From NCBI GenBank assembly GCA_947095585.1, contig OX352765.1:88124965-88188964 (forward strand): 64,000 nucleotides of DNA, read 5' to 3'. The translations under genes and the position numbers were made by a program. The stretch's first letter is position 1, and each line of letters begins with the position of its first letter. Positions 1 to 10,379 of the stretch are shown one piece after another. This DNA is from Nephrocerus scutellatus. Taxonomy: Eukaryota > Arthropoda > Insecta > Diptera > Pipunculidae. The notes beneath the pieces were generated by a model. It did not search any database and was not told the DNA's origin. It saw nothing but the letters and a program-made list of their open reading frames with translations.

Positions 1-1215
1 GATCGGCGTTCAAATTACCTTCCTTGTCTTTGCAGTATGTGCAATCATACCGCGGACTCTTTGATAGGAGTCAGCAGTACTAATGGCAGTATTCTTAAGG
101 CGAGTCTTATCATATCAGACAAATCAGTTAGCCAGTTTGTAGGTTTCCAGTTGAGATAAATTCATAGCCCGTTTCTGTTTGCTTTTAGAAGTTCACGGCT
201 GGTTTTGGTAGCCCGCGATCCCCAGTGCATGTGTTTGGCGTACAAAACACGCCCCATAATGACTTTATTATTATAAGTCTGGATTAAATCTTTATATTGA
301 AGTCGAAGCTTAGTTCTTAAGGTGAAATCATTGCTTCTCCAGACTTTCGTTAACAATCTGAACGCAGCCCTTGTTTTACCGATTTTGTTGCACACATCCA
401 GTTCGGTTCCACCGCGTTCAGCCGAGGCCACACTTCCTACGTATAAAAAGTTGTAAAATTTTTCGAACACCTGTCCAGCAATGTTGAGTTGAGAGCGGGT
501 CTTAGAAGTGTTTCGGGAGTGTTTATCCTGAGCCCCACTTTGCTTGCTTCGGTTCCGATGTTAGAGCAGGCAAACATCTTCAGCGTAGTCCAGGTGTTTA
601 TGGTAAGTTGTCATAGTCCATCGAATTGGAATGCTCCCTACCGTCAGTTCTGCACGGAGTAGATCGCTGATGACCACCATGATTAACAACGGTATCGCCC
701 TGACGGAATCCACTTTGGACTTCAAATTCCTCGGACACCTTACCGTTGTGTAGGACGTGACATTTACTTCCCTCTTATGTAGCTTTGATAATAGCTAATT
801 ATAAGTTTTTCTGGTGCCAGTGCCAGTGCGAATTCGGGAAATTATCACTTCGGAAGATTCATTAGCGATCGAGATCATATCACCATCGTATAAATGGTTA
901 AGGACTGTAGCGAAATGTTCTCTCCACCTTGTGAGCTCCTCCTTATCCGACATTAGAAGGTCACCATCTAAACTCTTCACTGGATGCTGTTTGGAGTTCC
1001 GACCACCATTGAGCTCATTGGTGATGTTTTAGACAGTCCCACTGTCACTCTTTCTTGCAGCTTCTTCGGCCATTGAGGCAAGTGAGTCGATGTACTGTCG
1101 TTTTTCCCGTCCTACACTAGGCTGCAGTTTCTTCTTTTTGACGCGATATTGGGCTTCTAGCACGGTACTCGCTAAAGCTGAGTTCGTTGCATTTCTAACA
1201 ATTGTATGTATTCCT
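1..1215 (-). mobile_element. Degenerate RTE-clade LINE, linker and reverse transcriptase
   Basis: Read on the minus strand, broken frames give the usual order of an RTE-type polyprotein. First comes a basic linker (VEKKK-like, ending SLASMAEEAARK), then the 'RWREHFATVLN' motif preceding the reverse transcriptase, then a region like 'VQSGVRQG' followed by 'LDYAEDVCLL', which corresponds to the LDYADDICLL catalytic box with the second Asp-pair altered. After it come 'YVGSVAS', 'IGKTRAAF' and 'SLRTKLR'-like C-terminal motifs. Stops and frameshifts separate these blocks and the finger/palm motifs between about 790 and 700 are missing, so this is a dead copy with internal loss. The element runs off the left edge of the window. 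Family placement rests on recalled motif order in RTE/BovB-like insect elements, not a search. Confidence 0.75.
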
Positions 1216-1479
1216 TTAGTCGATCATTGATTGTAATTTAGGTTGGATCGATCTTCATTAAGAAAGGTCTAGGCACTCCTGCTCTACACTATTGAGAGAT
1301 TTACGAGCGAAAGACAAGTAGTATCAAAATGACGATATCATTTTATGAAATTGAGGCTGTTATTAAATTCTCTATATTAACTTCACTTGCCCGTGTGTTT
1401 GTGGGTTTGTGGATTTGTGGATTTGTGTGTCATGGAATCTTGCGATCAATTTTTGACCCACTTCCCAAAGTCCTATTTT

Positions 1480-2290
1480 ATTGAAATTTTGCACACATGC
1501 ATATCTCCGATGACAACACTTTCTATTAAAATTTGAGGACCCTTGGGCCACGGGGTCGGTGGGCTCCCGTACAAATATTTTACAAAATTTTACTCGATTT
1601 TCTTCAAATTTTATACACATGTGTATCTCTGATATACAACACTTTTTGTGAAAATTTTGGAGACCCCGGGCCCGGGTTCGTGGGGCCCCATAACAATTTT
1701 AAAAAAATTATCCCGATTTTCTTCAAATTTAATACACATGTATATCTCCGAAAGACAACACTTTTTGTAAAAAATTTGTAGACTCCGGGCCCGGGTTCTT
1801 TTTTTAAAAAAAATTAACCCGATTTCCGTCAAATTTAATATGTATCTCCGATAGGCAAAACTTTTTGTAAAAAATTTGGAGACCCTGGGTCTCGGGGTTG
1901 TGGGGACCCGAAATTTAAAAAAAAATTAACCCGATTTTCTTGAAATTTTATATACGTATGTATCTCCGATGAAAAAATTTTTTTGTAAAAAAATTTGGAG
2001 ACCCGGGCCCCAAATTTTTTTTTAAAAAAATTAACCCTATTTTTTAAAATTTTATATACGTGTGTATCTCCGATGGGCAACACTTTTTGCAAAAATTTTG
2101 GAGACAAGGTTTAGAGGGTCATGGGGCCTCAACAAATTTTTTAAAAAACTTAACCCGATTTTTTTAAAATTTTATATACGTGTGTATCTCCGATGGACAA
2201 AATTTTTTGTAAAGTTTTTGGAGTTTTTTAACACATACCCATCTCCTATTAGAGAAACATGAAAAATTGTATTTTTATGGGTTGTTTTTA
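1480..2290. repeat. Tandem array of ~103-122 bp units
   Basis: The motif TATCTCCGAT (or a one- or two-base variant) recurs at about 1501, 1623, 1741, 1843, 1961, 2064 and 2184, with a last partial unit near 2245. Spacing alternates around 102-122 bp. Each unit then has an ACACTTTTTGTAAAA stretch, a GGAGACCCGGGCCC-like GC island, a run of T/A, and AACCCGATTTTCTTCAAATTT. Short open frames in several phases are by-products of the repeat. The last unit differs: after the motif it reads into ACATGAAAAATT and TTATGGGTTGTTTTT, and this ending recurs at 8285-8360. A TGATGATGATGA run at about 2309-2321 follows closely. Confidence 0.85.
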
Positions 2291-3864
2291 GTATAGTCAA
2301 CTTATTATGATGATGATGATGAAGGACAATATTTATAGACTAATAATTGATGTTTCCCAAAATGATTTGAAAAATAAGAAAAACTGAACTATCAAATAAA
2401 GCGATTGTACCAGCGGTTAAAATGAAGTTCCCAAACTTGTCACAATTAAATAAAAATTGCGCATTTATTTTTTATTGCTTTATTGTTCATTTCCGCACAC
2501 GCTCACATTCGCACACCAGAAGGCAAACGAACTCGAATTTATGGTTGAATTGTGCAAAAGTTCATTCCATTTTTTCCGATTGTTAAACAACGAAGTTTTC
2601 TCGATTTATTGCAAGCTACGCCGTAATAATAATAATTGCTGTGTATTATGAAGACTCAGTTGTCTAATAGGGAGTGAGATGGAAAGAAAGAAGCACAGAT
2701 ACAGAGACCGCACTCGCCCATTCATATTCGCAGATTAATTTACTGATTCCTTTCATTTTGTAGTCCTTTTGTTGTTGCGGTTCCCGTAGGTGCATCCGGG
2801 AATTTTCATAAAATTAAAAATATTAATTTTTATCGCTTGTTTATCGCTGATTATGTTGCAGCCGGCGAGTAGTGCCTGAACGGAGATTAAGAGAACTCTT
2901 TCTCCCTGTCCACGTACTCGTTAAATAAATAAACAATAAATAAAAACCAAATAGGGACAGCACGCAATTTTGTGTGCGGAATTGCCCAGCGAGATGTAGA
3001 GGATTTTCAGGCAATTTCCAGGAAATCTGTCATGATTCTTCACCTGGCACCTCCTGGTAGTGCATCCGTGGCCGCAGTTGAATGTTTTTGGTGATTTTTC
3101 ACTTCACATTCGATATAAATGCGATGCATAAAATGATTTTTCAATGTCCTGCCTTGAATCTTGAATTAAAAACAAACAGATAATAATTGCACTCACACAC
3201 TCGCACACATATGCAATCGCGAAACATAATGACAAACGACATCAGAACATGCATTTGTGCATTAAAAACAACAGAATTGAACAGTTGTTCCACGCTCCGT
3301 GGACATGGACATGGACATGGCCATTAAGAGATAGAGAGTGTGAGCAATGCGCTCCTGTTAAAGGCGCCGATGAGGAGGCGGCCCTTTTGAATTTATTTAA
3401 ATTTTATATTAAATCCGCTTAAGTAAAAATCGGGTATGAAGTGCTGCAGTATTTGCAAAACAAAACACAGCACAACAAAAAATAAACTAAAAATATTTAA
3501 TATTAATGCAAATTTGCCAGCGCTCAGGACCGTCCGCTGATGTTACGCATGACGCACCCAATGACCGATGATGGCTCGAGTTTTTGATCCTTAAATACTC
3601 CACGGCACGCGTTGGATCACTTTGGGGGTCAGTCTGATTCGATCTGATGTCTGAGTTTTTTTTTTCATCCTACTACTGGTCATTCGAGCGTTTAATGTTA
3701 ATCCGCATGCCAATTAATATACGCGAAACGTGATGCGAAATGGAAATATTTAAAATTGAAATTATAATTTGAAAATAAATTATTGCTGCTGTTTGGCTGG
3801 AAATTTATTAGCTCCAAGTTAATCCGATTTGATTTATTTTTCCGTTGAATATTTTCCCTTTTCA
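2291..3864. other. Non-coding spacer
   Basis: No gene recognised. The stretch is AT-rich with scattered poly-T, (TGATGA) near 2310, and a GACATG triplication near 3302-3318. Around 3591-3634 a TTAAATA box is followed by TCAGTC, an insect initiator-like hexamer. The 40-base spacing is too long for a standard TATA/initiator pair, so it is not called as a promoter. Confidence 0.5.
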
Positions 3865-4325
3865 GTCAGTGTTTGTAATTTTTTGTTCGGTTCGTGGGAA
3901 GAGCCAGAGATGGGTGCCACTTGTGGCTTCCTGCTGGTCGTCGATACGTGTACGTCTAAAGAAGTTTGAGAATTCAATTGAATTCAGGTGTTCCAATAGA
4001 AACGCCCCAGCTATAATCTCATTTACGATACAGTTATGCACGACATTGCATCCCATGAGGTACTGGAGGTTTCTGCACCGGCAGTGCTCTATCAGCTCCT
4101 GGACATCTAAGGGCGGAATGTGGTCGTCGCGTCTCTGGGAAAATATGCTGAAGCATACACGATGTTCTGTGTTCCCATTCTTGGTCGGATTGTTGTTGCG
4201 TCAGAATCCGAAGTGGCTGATTTCACGTCCTCAGTTCTGAAGCCCTCGCGAGTTTCAGATGTGGCACGTATGGCTACGCCGTCGCCGTCTGATCGCTGGG
4301 TGTAAGGTTTGGCACCTCAGCAGCA
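3865..4325 (-). mobile_element. R1/LOA-group LINE endonuclease fragment
   Basis: The minus strand encodes, across at least two frames, part of the apurinic-type endonuclease of an R1/LOA-like LINE. The sequence runs from a VASAYF-like strand through 'DVQELIEHCRCRNLQYL' and 'MGCNVVHN', which is the position of the family's GCDANAHH catalytic segment, then 'LLEHLNS'. The catalytic Asp and one His of that segment are replaced, and stops interrupt the frame, so the domain is inactive. It lies head-on to the R1/LOA remnant that starts to its right on the other strand, so the two are separate insertions or an inversion. Confidence 0.6.
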
Positions 4326-4385
4326 CATCGAGTAGTTAAGGCCAATAAGGGGTTGGCCATCGGGAGCATAACAGCTTCTTTAGAT

Positions 4386-4511
4386 ACAGTTTACTCCTGC
4401 TGTGTACTGTGTACTGTGTACATCCAGTACAACCAGTACAACCAGTACACTCAGTACAACCAGTACACCCAGTACACCCAGTACACCTAGTACACCCAGT
4501 GAGTAAACTGT
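4386..4511. repeat. Hairpin-flanked 9-bp minisatellite
   Basis: An 11-bp perfect inverted repeat (ACAGTTTACTC at the left, GAGTAAACTGT at the right) encloses about three copies of a TGTGTAC-G 7-mer and then about nine copies of CCAGTACAM (9 bp). The block interrupts a reverse transcriptase remnant just before its 'LEWCSRERL' segment. The cysteine/threonine-rich short open frames over it are repeat artefacts. Confidence 0.8.
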
Positions 4512-5460
4512 GTATACACAGTGCTTTACACGTTTTAGAATGGTGCAGCAGAGAAAGACTATCCATCAATCCTTGCAAAACCATTTTAGTGTCTTTCACG
4601 AAAAGAAGACTGATCGATTTGGGACCTATCATCATCAAAGGCACCACGTTGGATTATTCTAGTGAGGTTAAAATGTTGGCGTCATTCTTGAAAAACGGCT
4701 AAACTGGAATTCTCTTATTAAGTCCGCCATCACACCTGCCCTATAACTGCATTAGAAGCTGTTGTTGGGCTTTCATCCTTGCATATCTTCATCAGGAAGA
4801 CGGCAGCTAGATGCGCTAATAATCTGTAACTAGAATACGGGAACAAACCAGGTGACTATGTGTGAGACCTGAAAATTCTTGACTCTATTCATGAAAGAGA
4901 GATGTGCTGCATAATCCCCGACATTATGGTCAAGGAGTACTGTTTCGGCAGGTTGTTTGAGGTAGAAATATTGGACCGGGTAAACTGGTGCAATGGTGTT
5001 CCTGCTCTGGACGCTAGAGGTCTGGTCTGGTTCACAGATGGATCGTGATGGAAACTGGAGTTGAAGCTGGTGGAAGCCCAACACCAAAGTTTCGATACCA
5101 ATAGGTTTCCAGGCGGAACTCCATGCCATTAAGATCTACGCCGGATTAACCTTAATAGAAGAATTAAAGGGGGTGGAATATATATATTTTCAGATAGCCA
5201 GGCAGCACTTAAAGCGCTGTCGTCCAACCTAATAGACTCATCAGTCAAAAACTGATACTATGGTGCAATGCCATCTCTTGCTATACAAAACAGGGAATTG
5301 CAGGCAACGAATCTGCAGATGAACTAGCTAGGGCTAGCTCGAAATCTGCGTTCGTAGCACCTGAACTGTATTACTGTGGTGTCAACTGGGATGTTTGTTG
5401 GGAAAACAAACTTCGTCTGGCCTACTGGGATAACATCCCGGGGCTGACGCAATGATATAA
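4512..5460 (+). mobile_element. R1/LOA-group LINE, RT C-terminus and RNase H (copy A)
   Basis: Broken plus-strand frames give 'LEWCSRERLSINPCKT', 'VSFTKRRLIDLG', 'GTTLDYSSEVK' (end of the reverse transcriptase), then 'KILDSIHERE', 'WCNGVPALDARGLVWFTDGS' (start of RNase H with its first Asp), 'FSDSQAALKALSSNL' (second catalytic block) and 'GNESADELAR' (third). The thumb region is collapsed and many stops are present. The same words occur in copies at 50585-51960 and 54780-56790, so these three belong to one subfamily. The left end is interrupted by the hairpin minisatellite. The right end passes directly into a SINE tail. Confidence 0.75.
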
Positions 5461-5465
5461 GGAAA

Positions 5466-5545
5466 AAATATACATGAACCACATAAATGGTCGCGACAAG
5501 CTAGGCCTTGGACCGCAATAGTCTGTCGAGCATATTTTCTTATAA
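5466..5545 (+). mobile_element. SINE 3' fragment
   Basis: About 80 bases (ATATACATGAACCACA, ATGGTCGCGACAAGCTAGG, GGACCGCAATAGTCTGTCG) match the 3' half of the SINE copies at 41475-41771 and 60138-60430. The tRNA-like head is absent, so this is a 5'-truncated copy at the end of the R1/LOA remnant. Confidence 0.7.
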
Positions 5546-5699
5546 AAAATGCGTCTCATTAACCAAAGTAGTGCTGGGCATTCACAAGAATATGCTCGGA
5601 TGACTCATTATCTTTCGAGCAGAACCTACATTTTGTCTCTGAAACCACATCAATATTGTTAAGGTGACACCGCAAGCAACAATGACCTATTAGAAGACT

Positions 5700-7395
5700 C
5701 ACTAGCTAGACCACGTGTTGATAGACCGCCGCCACATCCCGAAGTTGATGACGGTACGAAAGTACCGAGGTGCCACCGTCAACTTGGACCACTATCTTGT
5801 TGGTATGGTGCTCCAATCGCAGTTTGCTTCATCACAAAAGACTGCATCCGTGAGTCAGATTCAAGTCAACATCTTCGCAATGAAGAGACCAGAAACGACT
5901 ACGGTCAAGCTATAGGACTCGCCCTAAATGCAGGAAGTGTAAGTTATGGGGCTAAGATTTCGGGCGTAGAAGAAGAATGGACACGCTTTAAGAATACCGT
6001 CATTAGTACTGCTGACTCCGAGTGGTTCGATGAAGAATGTAAGTTAGCGACTGAAGGTAAGCCTGTTGTGTACCGAGCAATGCTACAATCTCATAGAACG
6101 CGGGCACGCAAAGATGAATACGAAGAGCTCAGAAAATATGAAAAAACAGTTCACCTGGGAGAAGTATCTCGTCCACGAACAATAACAGTCAATACAGCGA
6201 GGACTGCACCAGGCGGGGAAGTTGTACCAAAGGGTCCACGGTATGACACAATACACACCGCGTTGCCCATACTGCAAAGTCATAGAGGGTAAACTGATCG
6301 CCAATCTCAAAGGTATCTTAGAGCGATGGAAAGAGCACTATCATGATTTGCTATATGGCCAGTTAACTGAGGAATTGGAGGCTCCACCAATAACCGAAGA
6401 TCATACCATGCTGCTGCCACCAAGCATAGATGGAGTTAGCAGAGCGATAAATCGGCTCAAAAATAAGGCCCCGGCATCAGATGGGATCACAGCAGAAATG
6501 ATTAAAATCAGAGGCCCCAAATTACACCAAGCAAGTCATGAAATAATATTGCAAGTATGGCATGAAGAAGCTATGTCAGAAAACTGCCGAAGAGGCATCC
6601 TGTGCCCCATACATAAGAAGGGAGATATCACAAAACGTTGTTGAGTACCGCGTATTAGATTTTCTCCTCTATTCTACATAAGCTAAAGTTATCATAAGTC
6701 CATACCAGTGTGGCTTCACCCCAGGAAAATCAACAACTAATCAGATTTAAACCCTTATGCAGGTGATGGAAAAAAGTCAAGAGATTCAAAACTCACAACA
6801 CCATCTTTTTATAGACTTTAAGGCCGCCAGATAGCATAACCAGAGTAGAAATTTATAAAGCCATGAGAGAGTTTGTCATCCCAAATAAACTGTCTGCTTG
6901 GCTATGATCAATCTTATCAATCAAGCCCATTCTAATCTCCCGGAATCGGAAGCTAACGATCTTCAGATCTAACGTTCTCTTAGTACTCTTGTATGGCTGC
7001 AAAACGTGGAAAGTCACAAAGTCAATTGCAACGCGCATTAAAGTCTGCTTAAGACGAATACTGAGTATAAGATGGCCGGATGTTGTTATCAATCAAGACT
7101 TGTGGAGAATAACGCAGCAGGAAGCAATTGCGATCAACATCAGACGACGAAAATGAAGCTGGATTGGCCACACATTGAGAAAGCCAGTGAACGATATTAC
7201 GAAACTAGCGTTCGACTATAATCCACAAGGAAGCCGCCGAGTTGGCCGTCCTAGCAAGACATGAAAAAGGACAATAGAAGAGGAAGTAAGAACCCAGGGG
7301 ATAGAGTTGCGTCTCTTAAAATCTCAGGCGATAAATCGAGTTTGTTGGCGGGCGTTTGTAGAAGCCCTATGCTTCCCCTCTGAGTAAAGGAAAGA
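5700..7395 (+). mobile_element. Degenerate RTE-B LINE, endonuclease tail to 3' end
   Basis: In order: 'DRRHIPKLMTVRKYRGATVNLDHYLV' region of the endonuclease (its SDH replaced by LDH); 'SEWFDEECKLATEGK' and the basic linker; 'LKGILERWKEHYHDLLYG'; then reverse transcriptase 'NRLKNKAPASDGITAEMIK' and 'ENCRRGILCPIHKKGD'; 'YQCGFTPGKSTTNQI'; 'HHLFIDFKAA'-like; a large internal deletion; 'LLYGCKTWKVTKS'; 'RRRKWSWIGHTLRKP'-like (with a stop); 'NPQGSRRVGRPSKT'; 'VCWRAFVEALC'. Many stops and frameshifts. The tail GAGTAAAGGAAAGAAAGA is a plausible LINE 3' terminus. The palm catalytic box is lost in the deletion. Confidence 0.8.
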
Positions 7396-7399
7396 AAGA

Positions 7400-8285
7400 G
7401 ATCAAGCCCATCCAACATCTATAACAGGCTCCGACAAGGGAATGGACTGGCCTGCGTCCTCTTCAACTTGGAGTTGGAGAAAGTGAGATCTGAGACTCTG
7501 ACGTAACGGCGAGAGGAACAATCCTCTATAAGTCCATTCAGATACTGGCTAACGCAAACGATATTGACATCGTTGGTAGAAACCCAGGAGGTGTACAGGA
7601 AGCCTTCACCCAGATCGAGCAGGCTGCACCTAAATGAGAGCAAAACAAAGTACATGATGCACACGTCTGCGAGTTGAAGATCCAACATTGCTCCCGAATT
7701 AAAATAGTGGAGCGCGAATTTGAAGTAGTGCAACCCTTTAACTATCTCGGGTCAACTGTAGCAGTCAATAACAGACTGAAACCAGAAATACGAGCACGGT
7801 TGCTTGAAGACAACAAAGCCTACTATAGTCTGTGAAGTCTCTTAAGATCCAAGAACTTAACCATACATCCAAGCTGATGGTATATAAGACAATGGTCATA
7901 CCGGTACTGGATCCGATACTTGGGTACCTCTGACCTCTTAGCTGCATTCGAGAGAAAAGTCTTACGGAGTATTGTTGGACCCGTATGTGAGGACGGACGA
8001 TTCCGAAGACTCTATACATAATGATGAGATCTACGAGCGTCACTACGATGTCGAAATCGTGAAGAGAATTAAGCTCGGTAGGCTCCAGTGGGCAGGGCAC
8101 CTAGCTCGCATGAGCGAATACGATCCTGCTCGGAAAGTCATTTTCGGTAGGATTTATGGAACACGACAGAGAGGCTGGTTAAGCCTACGCTTGAAGGATG
8201 GCGTAGATCAGGATGCCCAGAGTTTATGGATGCAAAACTGGATGAAATCGGCTTGAAATCGGGACCGGTGGAGGAATTTTCGGGA
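7400..8285 (+). mobile_element. Degenerate RTE-A LINE, RT C-terminal half
   Basis: Starts at 'RQGNGLACVLFNLELEKV' (the RQGDGLAC motif of the palm), continues in shifted frames through a damaged catalytic box (ANDIDIVGRN equivalent) and 'HLNESKTKYMM', 'FNYLGSTVAVNN', 'RARLLEDNKAYYSL', 'LMVYKTMVIPVL', 'FERKVLRSIVGPV', then an open stretch 'VKRIKLGRLQWAGHLARMS' and 'GTRQRGWLSLRLKD'. These are C-terminal hallmarks of RTE elements. The copy lacks the expected TGATGA tail: at about 8280 it joins a sequence shared with the end of the 1480-2290 tandem array. It abuts the RTE-B remnant on its left in the same orientation. Confidence 0.8.
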
Positions 8286-8360
8286 TGCATACATACATGT
8301 GTATCTCCGATTGGGAATTTACATGAAAAATTTAAATTGTTATGGGTTGGTTTTCTCATA
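8285..8360. repeat. Copy of the terminal unit of the 1480-2290 array
   Basis: ACATGTGTATCTCCGAT, then ACATGAAAAATT and TTATGGGTTGGTTTT, match the last, atypical unit of the tandem array at about 2234-2290. Only one unit is present here, directly after an RTE C-terminal remnant. Confidence 0.65.
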
Positions 8361-9968
8361 ATGAAAAGAACCCCAAATTTTCAGAACTTTTCTATTTTTG
8401 ATTTGGATTTCATTTCATTTTCGTTGAGAGTTAATTCATTTTTATTTGAGAAGTATTCCATAAAAGCTTATATGACAGGCAAGTACCTACACTCAACATC
8501 TTTTTGAACATAGATTGAGTTAAATTCAAAGACACTTACAGGTAAATCTCTTCAATGCTGATGAATTTTCTTATTATTGTACTCTTACAAGCAATAGCAA
8601 ATAGTTCAGTGATCCACCAACGCGTCTAGCTCTTCAGTTGAACAACGCAAACACTTGAAGGGGAAAGTATTCTCAAAATTTCCAATTTCATGCGAAAATA
8701 TGGCATCGCAAAATGTTTCTAATTGAATTACGGCGGTAAACATTTTTATAATTAATTTTACAATTACAATAGAAATATTAAATGAAACTTTATCGCTACA
8801 AAAACGAAACAGACACTCACATGTAATTCGTAAACGAAATGAATGTTTTAATAACAAAACCTCTGTTTTCCACATCAATTAGCAGAGGTTTATGAAATAT
8901 TTCAACAGAATAAAGCCAATTACGTTTGGTATTTGGTTACATTTAGTTTTGATTTTCGAGTGAAGGGAGTGACCGTATTATGGAGTGGGTTAGAGAGGCA
9001 GTGCATTCGAAACTCCCAGTACATTGGTTTTTTTTCTTATTTCTACATAAACTATTTATACGCAAATGGAATATCATCAAAAATTAAGCCTCTTATATAT
9101 ACGAGTAGAACCACATGTGAATGAATGTTTCAGAAAATGCATTACTAATAAATTAAATTATACAAGCCACCCCCAAATACCCCATTCCATCCCTCTATGG
9201 CATGATGAAATGATTTCTCATGCGTACATCCTGAATTGTGTGTCTGTTGGTTGTTTGTAATTTGCACGAAGGACCACCACCGACAGCCAATACCACCTCC
9301 ACCTCCTCTTCCATTCCGGCACTCCATTTACCTGATGCTGTTGTTGATAATAATATCACAGATCGGAAAATTCATTTAGTTTTGCTGTTCCATTTGATTT
9401 CAATTTATGTGCTGGAGTGCTGCCAGCTGCCGAAGTGGATTGGAAGAACGTGACTCTGCTCTCTGTCTATAAAAGCATTTTACGTTTGTTTGACTGTGTA
9501 TGTGTGTGGGGAAACCGATGATTGGACCAAAGGATGTTGGTTGTAGGATGATGTTTTTTGTTCGGAACTCTCTCTGCCATGCTAGCGTAGACGATGATAG
9601 CATATTTTTGAGATCATGTTATGCCAATTAGCAGCAGCAGTCATCAGCAGCATACCAAACTAGAGCTGCGATCGAGGCTGTTTTTGATTTCGACGACTTT
9701 CCTTTTATATGCTCGAGGGCGCAAAATATTCGATTTCAAAATTTAATTCGATATGAAGGTGAGTGAAGACACATCCTTCTCGTACGTTGCCGTACACCCC
9801 CAAATCAATGCATGCATATATTTGCAACGTTACCGAAACATCGAACTTTACACTTTGCAGTTGCCTGCAGTGGCTACCGTACAAGGATAATGCAGAAGAG
9901 TAGATGTTGGACATTTGCATAATGACGCCACCTGCAATAGATAATTATTACGAGTTATGCAAAATTCT
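8361..9968. other. Non-coding spacer
   Basis: No gene recognised. AT-rich sequence with short low-quality open frames on both strands. None shows a known domain or a convincing pair of splice sites. Confidence 0.5.
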
Positions 9969-10022
9969 AAAAAAAATCGACCTTTGAATAAATTCCTTTC
10001 ATTCAAAGATCGAATTTTTTTT
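9969..10022. repeat. Inverted repeat (hairpin)
   Basis: AAAAAATCGACCTTTGAAT at the left is matched by ATTCAAAGATCGAATTTTTT at the right with one or two mismatches, around an 11-base loop. No coding capacity. It could be a relic of a small inverted-repeat transposon. Confidence 0.65.
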
Positions 10023-10041
10023 GAAGGGTTGTTTGGAAATT

Positions 10042-10145
10042 TTCCATTGTTGCTAAGCTGATTCCGCTTTTATGCATTGGATATGTTGCTATGCTAGTTT
10101 TACTTCTACGCATTGGCTGTGTTGCTATGCCCGATTTGGCTCTAC
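10042..10145. repeat. 36-bp tandem repeat, ~2.8 units
   Basis: The unit CATTGGATATGTTGCTATGC plus TAGTTTTACTTCTACG is followed by a diverged copy (CATTGGCTGTGTTGCTATGC) and preceded by a partial one (CCATTGTTGCTAAGCTGATT). The spacing is 36 bp. Confidence 0.65.
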
Positions 10146-10379
10146 GTGTGCATGGTGGGTGTAAGACAAAAATTGACGCTCAAATTTTCGTTATTACATA
10201 CACTTCATCTAGCGATTTCTTAACCTCTCGACCATAGTGAGCTCTAGCAACATCCTGTTGGAAATATGATGAAGCATTGAATCAGTGGAATGTCATCCAA
10301 TGGTTCTAGTTAATCATATTTTGTAGAGTTCAGCCTGGGTGGTAGTTGGAAGGGGGTGGGGGTAGTTTGCAGCCCATAT

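Noticed and set aside
1533..2262. Several 64-90 codon frames over the 1480-2290 array
   Set aside because: They restart in each repeat unit on both strands and have no sign of coding.
3591..3634. TATA plus initiator core promoter
   Set aside because: TTAAATA to TCAGTC spacing is about 40 bases instead of about 30, no downstream element is seen, and no gene follows.
4336..4647. Cys/Thr/Gly-rich repeat peptide on the minus strand
   Set aside because: It is a by-product of the 9-bp CCAGTACAM minisatellite.
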